Positions 15,305 to 23,864 of a stretch of 30,715 nucleotides of DNA are shown here, piece after piece. This DNA is from an uncultured Oxalobacteraceae bacterium (GTDB lineage Bacteria > Pseudomonadota > Gammaproteobacteria > Burkholderiales > Burkholderiaceae), in the NCBI GenBank assembly GCA_946479255.1, contig CAMLFK010000030.1, forward strand, positions 1 through 30,715, in the 5' to 3' direction. Position 1 is the stretch's first letter. The number at the start of each line of letters is the position of its first letter. The position numbers were made by a program, and so were the translations under genes. The notes beneath the pieces were generated by a model that worked only from the letters and a program-made list of their open reading frames with translations, was not told where the DNA came from and did not search any database.

Positions 15305-16348
15305 TCACTCATCGGCGTGGGCCGCTTCGCCGCGCGCGATCTTGCGCATGAAGTCCAGCTTTAGCAACAGCTGCTTCATGCCGTCCAGATCGAGCCTGGT
15401 GGTGTTGTGCGAGTTGTACTCGTCGCCATGCAGCGCTTGGGTAATGCGCTCTTCGCCCTCTTCCACGAACTTCGCGTAGTTCAAGTCGCGCCCGTCCGGC
15501 GGCACTCGGAAGTACTCGCCCAGATCCACGGCACAGGCGCGCTCTTCGCGGCTGAGCAAGGACTCGTACAGCTTTTCGCCGTGCCGGCTGCCGATCACGT
15601 GGACCGGGTGCGCCGGCCGATCCATCAACTCGAGAATCGCGCGCGCCAGCACCTCGACCGTCGCGGCGGGCGCCTTCTGCACGAAAATATCGCCGTTGTT
15701 GCCGTTCTGGAAGGCGTACAGCACCAGATCGACGGCATCGGAAAGGGTCATCATGAAGCGCGTCATGGACGGATCGGTGATCGTAATCGGCTTCCCCTGC
15801 TGGGCTTGCTGAACAAACAAGGGGATCACCGACCCGCGCGAGGCCATCACATTGCCGTAACGGGTGCCGCAGATGACGGTGCCGCTTCCTTCCAGATTGC
15901 GGCTGGCGGCGACCATGACCTTTTCCATCATGGCCTTGCTCATTCCCATCGCGTTGATGGGATAGACCGCCTTGTCGGTACTCAGGCACACCACCCGTTC
16001 GACCCCGGCGGCGATAGCTGCTTCCAGCACGTTCTCGGTACCCATGATGTTGGTGCGTACCGCCTGCATCGGATGGAATTCACACGATGGCACCTGTTTC
16101 AGGGCCGCCGCATGGAACACGTAATCGACGCCGCGCATCGCGCCGGCGACGCTGCGCGAATCGCGCACATCGCCGACATAAAATTTCAGCTTGGGGTGGT
16201 GATAGCGCATTCGCATATCGTCTTGCTTTTTTTCGTCCCGGCTCAAGATGCGGATTTCCGCAATTTCCGAATCCAGGAACCGACGCAGCACGGCATTCCC
16301 AAATGAGCCGGTGCCGCCGGTGATGAGCAGGGTTTTATTCGCAAACAT
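15305..16348 (-). CDS. fnlA: FnlA/WbjB/CapE-type UDP-GlcNAc 4,6-dehydratase/5-epimerase
   Basis: FnlA (CapE) makes the first intermediate of UDP-L-FucNAc from UDP-GlcNAc by inverting 4,6-dehydration. The product is 347 residues. It has the nucleotide-binding motif GGTGSFG at 11-17, then FHAAALKQVPSCEFHPMQAV and CLSTDKAVYPINAMGMSKAMMEK. D125, K126 and K138 occupy active-site positions, and Met134 stands where most short-chain dehydrogenases have catalytic Tyr. To my knowledge Met at this place is a known trait of S. aureus CapE, so it supports the assignment rather than indicating an inactive enzyme. A GGAG ribosome-binding site precedes the ATG at 16348. The gene is 19 bases after a glycosyltransferase and abuts fnlB. 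Confidence 0.93.
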   Translation of the reverse strand: MFANKTLLITGGTGSFGNAVLRRFLDSEIAEIRILSRDEKKQDDMRMRYHHPKLKFYVGDVRDSRSVAGAMRGVDYVFHAAALKQVPSCEFHPMQAVRTNIMGTENVLEAAIAAGVERVVCLSTDKAVYPINAMGMSKAMMEKVMVAASRNLEGSGTVICGTRYGNVMASRGSVIPLFVQQAQQGKPITITDPSMTRFMMTLSDAVDLVLYAFQNGNNGDIFVQKAPAATVEVLARAILELMDRPAHPVHVIGSRHGEKLYESLLSREERACAVDLGEYFRVPPDGRDLNYAKFVEEGEERITQALHGDEYNSHNTTRLDLDGMKQLLLKLDFMRKIARGEAAHADE

Positions 16349-16367
16349 TTGTTCTCCTAAAAATATA

Positions 16368-17486
16368 TTACGCTGCCACGGCGCGCCGCAGGCAATCCAT
16401 ATAACGTTGTGCCCGAAGGTCCGGGCCGGGCAGTTCAAGCACATGCCGGTACGCCGCTTCGACCCGCTCGGCAGCCAAGCTCCCCGCGCCGAGATAGGCG
16501 GCGATGCAAGCGGCCGCGCTGGCGGGGTCGAGCGGATCGAAATACCAGGCCAGCGCGCCACACACGTCGCGGTTAAACGGACGGTCGGAGGCGAACAGCG
16601 GGCGTTTCATGGCCATCGCCTCGAGCGGCGTTGCGGAAAAACATTCCAGCAGGCTGGGGAAAATAACCCCATCCATTTGCTGGTAAAAAGAGGGGCACTG
16701 GGCCACGTTCAAGACGCCGACATTGATGACCTGCTCGCGGAAGGCGGGCGTACAGGCGGTCCATTCTTCCTCGGAAAAGGTGACGTAGATCGACACTGCC
16801 AATCCATGCTTGCACTCCAGCAGCCGGCGTACCTCGGGAAAGATCGCGGTGTTTTTGTGCGGGTAGTTCCGGCCCACAAAGCCCAGCTTGAAGCGCGCGT
16901 CGGGTGCGAGCGCGGGTGCGGCCTGCCAGCGCTGCGGCTGGCGGTACAGCGCGGACAGGCAGTTGCGCACCACTTCGACCTGCCCGGGGGCGCCTATGCC
17001 GACCAGCGCCAGGCCCCGCTTGACGTGCTCAAGCTCGACGACCAGCAGGTCGGCCTGCCTGAAAAACAGCGCCTGCAGCGCGTACTTGATCCTGGTCGCG
17101 CACCTGCTCAAGCGGGACTGGGACGCATACATTTCGTTGTGCGGGTAGATGATCCACGGCTGCGCAAACCCGACCACGGTCGGAATCGGGCAGCGCAGCC
17201 GATAGAACGGTCCGAACAGCACCAGGATGGCGTCGGCGCCCTCGGCCAGCGTGTCCATCTTCTTGAATACAAGACGCGTGCCCGCGTGGTCCGCGACACG
17301 ATAGGCGCGAAAGCGCCCGGTCTCGACCCCGATCGACCTGAGGTTGGCGTCGACCTGCGACGACACCAGCAGCGACAGCTGCGCGGCCTCATCAGGACGG
17401 CCGGCCAGCTCGTCGATGACCGACGCGGCGACCTGGACAGCCCCGCCGACGTGCAGATTGGCGGCATACAAGAAGAAATTCGGCAC
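16368..17486 (-). CDS. GT4-type glycosyltransferase
   Basis: A 372-residue GT-B glycosyltransferase that probably adds one sugar of the repeat unit on the cytoplasmic side. It starts at a GTG (PNFFLYAANLHVGGAVQVAASVI), giving the N-terminal strand and glycine loop; GGGA lies just upstream. The C-terminal domain begins near FKLGFVGRNYPHKN and contains DGVIFPSLLECFSATPLEAMAMKRPLFA. The EX7E-like arrangement in that last segment is typical of GT4. It starts 46 bases after the tagD-like gene and ends 19 bases before fnlA. Donor and acceptor cannot be read from the sequence. Confidence 0.83.
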   Translation of the reverse strand: MPNFFLYAANLHVGGAVQVAASVIDELAGRPDEAAQLSLLVSSQVDANLRSIGVETGRFRAYRVADHAGTRLVFKKMDTLAEGADAILVLFGPFYRLRCPIPTVVGFAQPWIIYPHNEMYASQSRLSRCATRIKYALQALFFRQADLLVVELEHVKRGLALVGIGAPGQVEVVRNCLSALYRQPQRWQAAPALAPDARFKLGFVGRNYPHKNTAIFPEVRRLLECKHGLAVSIYVTFSEEEWTACTPAFREQVINVGVLNVAQCPSFYQQMDGVIFPSLLECFSATPLEAMAMKRPLFASDRPFNRDVCGALAWYFDPLDPASAAACIAAYLGAGSLAAERVEAAYRHVLELPGPDLRAQRYMDCLRRAVAA

Positions 17487-17532
17487 GACAGTCCCAAAAA
17501 GAAATAGAAAACGAAAAATTCCGCCGGTCCGC

Positions 17533-17925
17533 TCAGCGGCCGGACAACAAATCCAGCTTGATGGTCGAGGTCGATATTTCCGGTGTGCGCGACAGATAGC
17601 TCACGTCGCAGTACGGACGCAGGAAGTCGAATTTCGATTTCCAGTCATCGCCCATGACAAACACATCGGCACCATGCCGCTGTATATCCGAAGGCTTTTG
17701 CTCCCAGTTACATTCCGGAATCACCAGATCGACATGGCGGATCGCTTCCAGAATTAGCTTGCGCTCTTCGTAGCCGAAATAGCAGCGCTTGCCCTTGACT
17801 GCGTTGAACTCATCCGTCGACAGCCCCACAATCAGGAAGTCGCCCAGCGCCTTGGCGCGCCTTAGCAAATGGATATGCCCGTAATGCAGCAGATCGAATG
17901 TTCCGTATGTAATTACCCTTTTCAT
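17533..17925 (-). CDS. TagD-like glycerol-3-phosphate cytidylyltransferase
   Basis: TagD-family enzymes make CDP-glycerol from CTP and glycerol-3-phosphate. The 130-residue protein matches the family length (about 130). It starts MKRVITYGTFDLLHYGHIHLL with the HxGH nucleotide-binding motif as HYGH at residues 14-17, and ends with RTPEISTSTIK (about 113-123), the family's ISTT-like motif. The ATG overlaps the stop of the licD-like gene (ATGA), so the two are translationally coupled and probably act in one step series. No CDP-glycerol polymerase (TagF/TagB type) is seen in the window, which argues for a single substituent rather than a teichoic-acid-like chain. A related cytidylyltransferase with another alcohol phosphate as substrate is possible. 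Confidence 0.88.
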   Translation of the reverse strand: MKRVITYGTFDLLHYGHIHLLRRAKALGDFLIVGLSTDEFNAVKGKRCYFGYEERKLILEAIRHVDLVIPECNWEQKPSDIQRHGADVFVMGDDWKSKFDFLRPYCDVSYLSRTPEISTSTIKLDLLSGR

Positions 17926-18776
17926 CCTGATTCCTTGCCAAAATCGATTTCAACAATCCCGTGCCGGTTATAGCGGCTCTCCAATGGGGGTAGCGTCATG
18001 TAGTCGCCGTACAGGTGCGCGAGATAGGCGCGCCAGTCGGCCGGGCAGCGAAACGGGCTGCCGCAAAATTCAAGCTCGTCCGACTGCGCGATCCAGGCGC
18101 GCAGAATGCTTTCACGCTCGTAACCGTAGGAACCGCCGACGGCGCAGACACGGCTTGTCGGCGCATCCGAAAACCATTGCGCCAGCCGTTCCAGCGTGCC
18201 GGCTTGCAGTCGCTTGGGGACCAGGCGCGCCATCGGACTGATCAAGCCCAGGTAGGCCAGCCGCGCCAGTACTCCTTTGCGCCTGGCAACGGGCGAGAAG
18301 CCGCATTTCACGATCAACATCCGCCCGACCAAGGCGAGCAGCCATTTATGCACCAGGCGCAGGGCACGGCTCTCCGGCACGCCGTCGAAGGGGAAAATAT
18401 CGATAAAAATGCCGGGGTGCCAAGCGCAATGGCGCGATCCCGCTTCACGCAGGATGGTGCCGTTCATGCGGATCTTGGCAAAAGGAAACGGCATGTGCGG
18501 ATCCGTTGCCGTGGTCTGCACAAAAAAATCCGCGCCAAGTTCCTGCTGGGCCACTTCGATAAAGCGCCGGTAATCGGCGCGCAGCATGCCGATATCCAGG
18601 TCGTCGTCCCATGGAATGAATCCGCGGTGACGCACCGCGCCCAATAAGGTGCCGGCAATCAAGAAATAGGCGATCCCATGTTTTTCACAGATGGCCCGCA
18701 CCCGCAGCGCAAGGCTCAATTGGAGCGCATGCAGCTTGGCCAGGTCCGCCTGGCTGACCCCTTTATCACCGCTCAT
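17922..18776 (-). CDS. LicD-family phosphotransferase
   Basis: LicD/fukutin-family nucleotidyltransferase-fold proteins transfer phosphocholine, ribitol-phosphate or related groups from CDP-activated donors onto glycans. The 284-residue product shows the signature GTLLGAVRHRGFIPWDDDLDIG at about residues 42-63, with Asp57-59 and Asp61 for metal binding. FAKIRMNGTILRE and GIFIDIFPFDGVPES follow, both typical of LicD. The ATG at 18776 lies inside the last codons of the upstream glycosyltransferase (11-base overlap); a longer reading would run entirely inside that gene. The stop overlaps the tagD-like start. With the CDP-glycerol-forming neighbour, glycerol-phosphate is the likeliest donor group. 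That is inference; choline genes (licA-, licC-like) are not seen in the window. Confidence 0.88.
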   Translation of the reverse strand: MSGDKGVSQADLAKLHALQLSLALRVRAICEKHGIAYFLIAGTLLGAVRHRGFIPWDDDLDIGMLRADYRRFIEVAQQELGADFFVQTTATDPHMPFPFAKIRMNGTILREAGSRHCAWHPGIFIDIFPFDGVPESRALRLVHKWLLALVGRMLIVKCGFSPVARRKGVLARLAYLGLISPMARLVPKRLQAGTLERLAQWFSDAPTSRVCAVGGSYGYERESILRAWIAQSDELEFCGSPFRCPADWRAYLAHLYGDYMTLPPLESRYNRHGIVEIDFGKESG

Positions 18777-19995
18777 ATGAGGAGATCCCTTCGTAAATGC
18801 GGTCGAGACTGTCGATGACCGCGGATGGTCCGAAACGCGCATCGAGCAAGGCCCGCCCGCCGGCGGCGATGGCCTTGCGCAGCTCTGCGTTTTCCAGCAA
18901 TGCCAGCAGCGCATCGCCGAGTTCCGGGTGGCTGTCGCACGCGACATAGTGCGTCCAGGACTTGCCATCAAAGGCGTTCAATATTTCGGCGTAACCGATG
19001 ACCGGCAGTTCGGCCGCCATGGCGTCGCGCACCTTGGTGTGCAGGCCGGCCCCGGCCCGCTGTGGATACAGATACAACCAGTTGCGGCTGCCGAGGAAAG
19101 TGAAATAGTCTTCCGCAAAATCGACCGCCGTCACCGGTACCGGCGCCGGCAGCTCCACCTTCAAGCGCGACGCCGTCTTGCCAAACAGGGTAACCGACAG
19201 CTGTCCCCGGTAGCGCAATGCCAGGCCCGGCAAGACCTCGCGAAAGAACGCGCGCAAGGTGACGAGCTGGAACTCCTGATAGGTGGCCGGCACCACGCAC
19301 AATAACTCCACGGGCTCGGCATGGCGCCCGGCGCGTACGGCGACGTCCACGTGCTGGAAGGCCGGCGGCAGATAGTGCACGTTCGATAAGCCCGACGCCA
19401 GAAGGTATTGCTGGTCGACCGGGGAAACCGTCATCGCCGCGGCGCTGCGGGCGATCATTTGCCTTTCCAGTTTTTGAAACATCCGCTGACGCAGGCCGGG
19501 GGCGAGCTTGGCCCAGAGCCCGTCGGAATGGGCCAGGCAACGCTGCTGATAGAGGGAGTAGGCATCGTGGCAGTGCAGCGCCACCGGCCGCCGGCGCTGG
19601 GTGGGGGCGATATGCGGCGCCAGCGTGAAGTATTCGAAATGCACCAGATCGCATGTGGCCGCATACCGTTCCAGCAAGACGGGCAAGCCTGGCGCACTGC
19701 CGTCGGCCAGGCTCAAAGGCAGTCCCTGAAGCAGGTAACGCAGGCGCCACCAGCGGCGCGCCCATCCGGTGACCGGCCGGCAGATATGCGCACCGTGCAG
19801 CGCCGGAAAAGCCGCCCGCAGTGCCGCCTCGGTTAGCGTGGCGTCGTCCACGACGACAATCAGGACGACGTCGTGGACGCGCGAGACCAGCCCGATGAGC
19901 GGCTGGCTGACGTTCTTGGGCCCCTGCGCTCCGCGCGAACCCAACAGCGGGTTATACGGAACGACAAAGAGGATATTTTTTCTGATCGTAGTCAT
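18766..19995 (-). CDS. Glycosyltransferase (GT4-like)
   Basis: A 409-residue predicted GT-B glycosyltransferase. It opens MTTIRKNILFVVPYNPLLGSRGAQ, then DLVHFEYFTLAPHIAPTQ and VALHCHDAYSLYQQRC. The C-terminal domain carries GAGLHTKVRDAMAAELPVIGY, which fits the sugar-nucleotide site of GT4/GT1 proteins. Similarity is looser than for the other glycosyltransferases here. It begins 16 bases after the polymerase stop at 20012, and its end overlaps licD by 11 bases, so the LicD target may be the sugar added by this enzyme (speculative). Confidence 0.78.
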   Translation of the reverse strand: MTTIRKNILFVVPYNPLLGSRGAQGPKNVSQPLIGLVSRVHDVVLIVVVDDATLTEAALRAAFPALHGAHICRPVTGWARRWWRLRYLLQGLPLSLADGSAPGLPVLLERYAATCDLVHFEYFTLAPHIAPTQRRRPVALHCHDAYSLYQQRCLAHSDGLWAKLAPGLRQRMFQKLERQMIARSAAAMTVSPVDQQYLLASGLSNVHYLPPAFQHVDVAVRAGRHAEPVELLCVVPATYQEFQLVTLRAFFREVLPGLALRYRGQLSVTLFGKTASRLKVELPAPVPVTAVDFAEDYFTFLGSRNWLYLYPQRAGAGLHTKVRDAMAAELPVIGYAEILNAFDGKSWTHYVACDSHPELGDALLALLENAELRKAIAAGGRALLDARFGPSAVIDSLDRIYEGISSYER

Positions 19996-20011
19996 GTAGT
20001 CGACACTGCAA

Positions 20012-21466
20012 TCACGCCGCGGGCGGCGGCGCTTGATGCTTTATTGGTATGTGGTGGCCCACCCTGGTTTTGGCGGTCAGGCGCATGAAGAAGTAGATCA
20101 ACAGCGTCGAAACCGCCAGGGATCTGAACAGTTCCAGCCTGATCCCATCGGTAAAGAAAATCAGGCAATAAGTCAGCAGCAATGGCGCCATGAAGCGGAG
20201 CCGGATGTCGCCGCGCCAGAACCAGCGCACCAGCGTGGCCAGGCACGACACGGTCAGAGCGGTCATCGCCATGACAAAGGTGTAGCTGCCGGAAATGTAA
20301 TAAAGGCGTCCGAGAAATCCAGGGCTGTAGCCCATCGGATCCTGGAAATCGAGAATCTCGTAGGTCAGGAATTTATCCACATTGCCGTGGAGAACGTATT
20401 CGAACACCGATCCTGGATAAGGGTGGGCTTGCAGCAGGATCATCAAAGGGTCGTAGCCGACGAAACGGCCCAGCATGGCCGACAACGCCAGCTCGACCGC
20501 ACTATGCTTGAACTCGCTGGCATCGGCCTGGCTGGCGTACATTTTGGCGATCGCGGCCAGCAGATCGCCCGGCGCCACGCCCAGGGCGATGGCGGACCGG
20601 TACAGGTTCAGGAACGGATACACAACGACAAACACCGCGCCCAGCATGAGTAAAGCGCGGGTCGACAGCACTTGGCGCCGGAGCAAATGTTGGCTGGCTA
20701 ATAGGAACAGGGCCGGGAACACCAGCGATAATTTGCTGGTGAAGAGCACGTAGTTGTACAGTCCCAGCGCAATCGACAGCAGCGCCAGGCGCCTGGCCTT
20801 GACCAGGTTGTCCTGATGGAGAGCGAAGAAAAAGGCCGCAAATGACAGATTGGGGCCGATGTAGGCGCTGGCGATATTGATCATGCCCCCGATGCCCATC
20901 GGTAAGCCCGATGCGACGGGCGACTCCAGGCCGAAGTACTTGCGCAAGAAGCCGAACACGAGGGTACAGACGATCGCGGCATATCCCAGCGTGATCGGAT
21001 TGGACACGATCAGGCGATCCGCCGGTGCCGCGGCGCGCCCGGAGCGCTTCCCCGCCCAGGCGAAGTATGCGGCCGGGGCCAGAATGCCGAGAAAACCGGA
21101 AAGAATCACTTCCAGCGACACCTGGATTTCTTTCGGCCCGGCGCCCAGGGCGGCCAGCGAAAAGATCGAGCGGATACTGATCGCCTCGGACAGCGAGGTG
21201 GCCGTGCTTCTCGACAGCTTCAGGAACAAGACCGCTTGCGCGATATACGCGACGATAAAGATCGCGCCGGCGATCGCGATCACGATGCTTTCCGGCCGGC
21301 GTTTGGCGTAATGCGCCGCGATGCACAGATATGCGCATGCGCAGCTGGCGCAAATGGCGATGGCTTCGGCGGCGCGAAACAGGCCACCCGCAAGCAGGTA
21401 GCCGACTAGCGCCAGCGCCAGCAGCAGCGCGGCGGCGCGCCTCAGGCCGCTAGTTGTCGGAGCCAT
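20012..21466 (-). CDS. wzy: Wzy-like polysaccharide polymerase
   Basis: A 484-residue multi-spanning protein with about twelve hydrophobic segments, for example RAAALLLALALVGYLLAGGLF, ESIVIAIAGAIFIVAYIAQAVLF, VVYPFLNLYRSAIALG and FVMAMTALTVSCLATLV. A large loop near DFQDPMGYSPGFLGRLYYISG lies in the C-terminal third, the usual place of the periplasmic Wzy loop. Wzy proteins are too divergent to assign by motif, so the call rests on topology and on its place between wzx and glycosyltransferases. It would join undecaprenyl-linked repeat units in the periplasm. I take the ATG at 21466, which overlaps the preceding gene by 25 bases; 21496 is an alternative. An O-antigen ligase is a less likely reading. 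Confidence 0.75.
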   Translation of the reverse strand: MAPTTSGLRRAAALLLALALVGYLLAGGLFRAAEAIAICASCACAYLCIAAHYAKRRPESIVIAIAGAIFIVAYIAQAVLFLKLSRSTATSLSEAISIRSIFSLAALGAGPKEIQVSLEVILSGFLGILAPAAYFAWAGKRSGRAAAPADRLIVSNPITLGYAAIVCTLVFGFLRKYFGLESPVASGLPMGIGGMINIASAYIGPNLSFAAFFFALHQDNLVKARRLALLSIALGLYNYVLFTSKLSLVFPALFLLASQHLLRRQVLSTRALLMLGAVFVVVYPFLNLYRSAIALGVAPGDLLAAIAKMYASQADASEFKHSAVELALSAMLGRFVGYDPLMILLQAHPYPGSVFEYVLHGNVDKFLTYEILDFQDPMGYSPGFLGRLYYISGSYTFVMAMTALTVSCLATLVRWFWRGDIRLRFMAPLLLTYCLIFFTDGIRLELFRSLAVSTLLIYFFMRLTAKTRVGHHIPIKHQAPPPAA

Positions 21467-22611
21467 TGCACCCACCCGTTTCCGTAATCGTCCCACGTAT
21501 GTTCATCAGCACAAGGGTCGCGCTCCCACAGGCCGGCACGGCATTTCTCCAGGGCCCATTCCAGCTTTTCGGCCAAATCGGCAGGGTCGCCGCTCTTGAC
21601 GATGAATCCGTTGCGTCCCGGACTGACCAGTTCCTTGGCGCCAGTCATATCGCTGACGACCACCGGCAGCGCGCAGGCGAGCGCCTGGCCGACCACCATG
21701 GCCCATCCATCCGACAGCGAGGGCAGGACGAACAGGTCGCACTGCTGGTAAATCAGGTTCAACTGCGCCTGCGCTACCGGGCCGATCACCTTTACCCGGC
21801 CGGTCGCGGCGCTGCACTCGGCAACCATCGCCTTGAGCACCGGATCGGTTGGCAACACGCCCACCAGCCACAGTTCGGTGTCGCCGCCGAGCTGCCGAAA
21901 CGCTGACAGCAAATGGTGCAGGCCCTTGAGCGGCGTCATGGCGCCGACAAACAACAGCCGCAGCCCCTGCTTGCGCTCCCGCTGTCTTGCCGGTGGGGCA
22001 AATTCGGCCGGATTGACCCCCAGCCTGTGAACCACCAGTTTGTGCGCGGGAACGCCGTTCTGAATCATCGATTCGCGCGCCAGCGCCGAACAGCACACGA
22101 CCTGGTCCGCTAACGAAAATTCCTGCTCCATGCGGCGTACCAGCCAGTCGTATTGCCAATTGCCGAACTCGGAAAAGCCGAAGCGGGCGCACTCCTCGCG
22201 CAGCACGGCACGCTCGGTGCCGATATGCAGGCTGCCATGGTCAACCACGGTAATCCGGCCCGGACCGAGGTGCCGTTCGAGCGCTTCCTTCATATAGCCC
22301 GACAGGCCGTAGACCACTGCGGCGCTATGGCGGCGGGCAGCCGCCCCGACGGCCGCCGCGAAGCGGCTATAGACAAGTTCATGCAGCGGCGCGCACCTGG
22401 CCGGGCCAATCAGGCCGTCCAGGGCCAGTGCTGCCTTCCTGGCAAGGGCAAACGACACGCGCGGGATCAGGGCTGGTTCCAGCGCGGCGTAGCGCCCCAG
22501 CTTGAACTTCGGGTAAGCGGTGACCAGGCCGCCGAGTTCGCCATGGCGCTGCAGTTGCAATGCCAGGTCGAACACGTGGTAGCGGGAGAGGGCCGACAGC
22601 AGGATCGTCAT
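21442..22611 (-). CDS. GT4 glycosyltransferase
   Basis: A 389-residue GT-B enzyme. The N-terminus reads MTILLSALSRYHVFDLALQLQR; the acceptor side includes GLSGYMKEALERHLG and VVDHGSLHIGTERAVL. The C-terminal domain has LRLLFVGAMTPLKGLHHLLSAF and DLFVLPSLSDGWAMVVGQALACALPVVVSD, the canonical GT4 donor-site region with a GxE variation (GWAMVVGQALA). The ATG at 22611 is 2 bases after the wzx stop, indicating coupling. It ends inside the polymerase gene's 5' end. Its sugar specificity is unknown. Confidence 0.87.
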   Translation of the reverse strand: MTILLSALSRYHVFDLALQLQRHGELGGLVTAYPKFKLGRYAALEPALIPRVSFALARKAALALDGLIGPARCAPLHELVYSRFAAAVGAAARRHSAAVVYGLSGYMKEALERHLGPGRITVVDHGSLHIGTERAVLREECARFGFSEFGNWQYDWLVRRMEQEFSLADQVVCCSALARESMIQNGVPAHKLVVHRLGVNPAEFAPPARQRERKQGLRLLFVGAMTPLKGLHHLLSAFRQLGGDTELWLVGVLPTDPVLKAMVAECSAATGRVKVIGPVAQAQLNLIYQQCDLFVLPSLSDGWAMVVGQALACALPVVVSDMTGAKELVSPGRNGFIVKSGDPADLAEKLEWALEKCRAGLWERDPCADEHTWDDYGNGWVQWLRQLAA

Positions 22612-22613
22612 GC

Positions 22614-23864
22614 TCACACCGCCTTTTCGGCAGGGCCGGACAGGGTGGCGCCGCCGTCGCGCAGCGCTTGCGACTGCGCCAGGAACAGGCTGCCCACCGC
22701 GAGCAAGAACGACACTAGCGACGCGACCAGGTAATAGCCTGCGATCGGCCAGCCACGGTCGAGCATGAAGGTGACGATGAAGGTCAGCGTCCAGCCTGCC
22801 CACGACAGATAAATCCCGGCAAAGCGCTGTTCGGTAATCAGATAGTTCGTGATGACCACCAGTGAACCGTGGGTAAACAGGTAGAGGCCCAGATAGGAAA
22901 ACGTGGTCGCCGATTCGCGCCACTGGGGGCCATAGATCAGGGCGAACAAGGGCTCCCCCCAGGTAAAGATCAGCAGCCCGGCGATCGCATACATGCCCGT
23001 CACGGCCGCCAGGAAACGCAGCTTGCCGGCCCGCTGTCCACGCGCGAAGAACGAATAGGCGAGCTTGTCGCCGGCGACGGTGAGCATATTCATGATCTGC
23101 GAAATAAGCTGGAAGGCGACGCCGAAATTGCCCAGGCTACTCAGATTACCTGCGCTCATGACCAGGGCGGGCACACGATGATTGCTCACTTCGATCACCT
23201 TGAGCGTATGGCGTTTGATCAGGAAGCTCCAGAACTCCCTTTTGGAATGCCGGTCCAGCGCCTCGTCCGCGCCCAGTGCCGGCGCCAGCGCGCGCGCGCT
23301 CCTGAGCGCCAGCGCCAATAGGATGGCGGCGCGTGCCACATCGCGTATCACCATGCTGAAAATACCCGCGCCGAGTGTGAAGCTGGCGACGGCGATGAGC
23401 AGCGAGACGATATTGGCCGCGGCCGAACTGAGGCCGAAGACGCGGTACTCGAACTTGTAATCGCACACCGAGAAGTAAATCTGGGCGAAGTAGTTCGCGA
23501 TGCCGGCCACCGTCAGCCAGCCGACGAAATACAGGGTTTGCGCGGGGTGGGCCTGGTCGGACAAACCCACCGCGAACGCGACGACGAGCAGGGCCAGCAC
23601 GGCGTTACCGGCGCCGAAAATCCGGCTGTAGGCGAACAGCTGGGCGAACGCGCGGTCATCCCCGGCAAGCGTGATGCGCTGGCCGATTTGCAGCAAGGTA
23701 TACGACAAGACGGCATCGGTGACGAAGACCGCGTACATGTAGGCCGCCACACTGGCCGTGTCGGTGTGGCGAATGACGAGCACCGACAGCACGATTACGC
23801 TGAGCAGATTCATCAGCTGTACCAGACTGAGCCAGGAGGCCGCGTTCAGTATTTTCCTCAGCAT
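22614..23864 (-). CDS. wzx: Wzx-like oligosaccharide flippase
   Basis: Wzx flips undecaprenyl-linked repeat units across the inner membrane. The 416-residue protein has the MATE/PST-like N-terminus MLRKILNAASWLSLVQLMNLLSVIVLSVLVIRHTD, followed by about twelve hydrophobic segments and short basic loops (FWSFLIKRHTLKVIEVSNHR). Length and topology fit Wzx (about 400-420 residues). Its start overlaps the acetyltransferase end by 7 bases, and the next gene starts 2 bases after its stop. Sequence in this family is divergent, so the assignment relies on topology, N-terminal pattern and context. Confidence 0.85.
   Translation of the reverse strand: MLRKILNAASWLSLVQLMNLLSVIVLSVLVIRHTDTASVAAYMYAVFVTDAVLSYTLLQIGQRITLAGDDRAFAQLFAYSRIFGAGNAVLALLVVAFAVGLSDQAHPAQTLYFVGWLTVAGIANYFAQIYFSVCDYKFEYRVFGLSSAAANIVSLLIAVASFTLGAGIFSMVIRDVARAAILLALALRSARALAPALGADEALDRHSKREFWSFLIKRHTLKVIEVSNHRVPALVMSAGNLSSLGNFGVAFQLISQIMNMLTVAGDKLAYSFFARGQRAGKLRFLAAVTGMYAIAGLLIFTWGEPLFALIYGPQWRESATTFSYLGLYLFTHGSLVVITNYLITEQRFAGIYLSWAGWTLTFIVTFMLDRGWPIAGYYLVASLVSFLLAVGSLFLAQSQALRDGGATLSGPAEKAV

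Noticed and set aside
14065..15351. Plus-strand open frame (428 codons) opposite fnlB
   Set aside because: No motif or ribosome-binding site; fnlB on the other strand is unmistakable.
15692..15720. FnlA Met134 considered as loss of catalytic residue (inactive enzyme)
   Set aside because: Met at this site is, to my knowledge, characteristic of CapE-type enzymes, so it supports the assignment.
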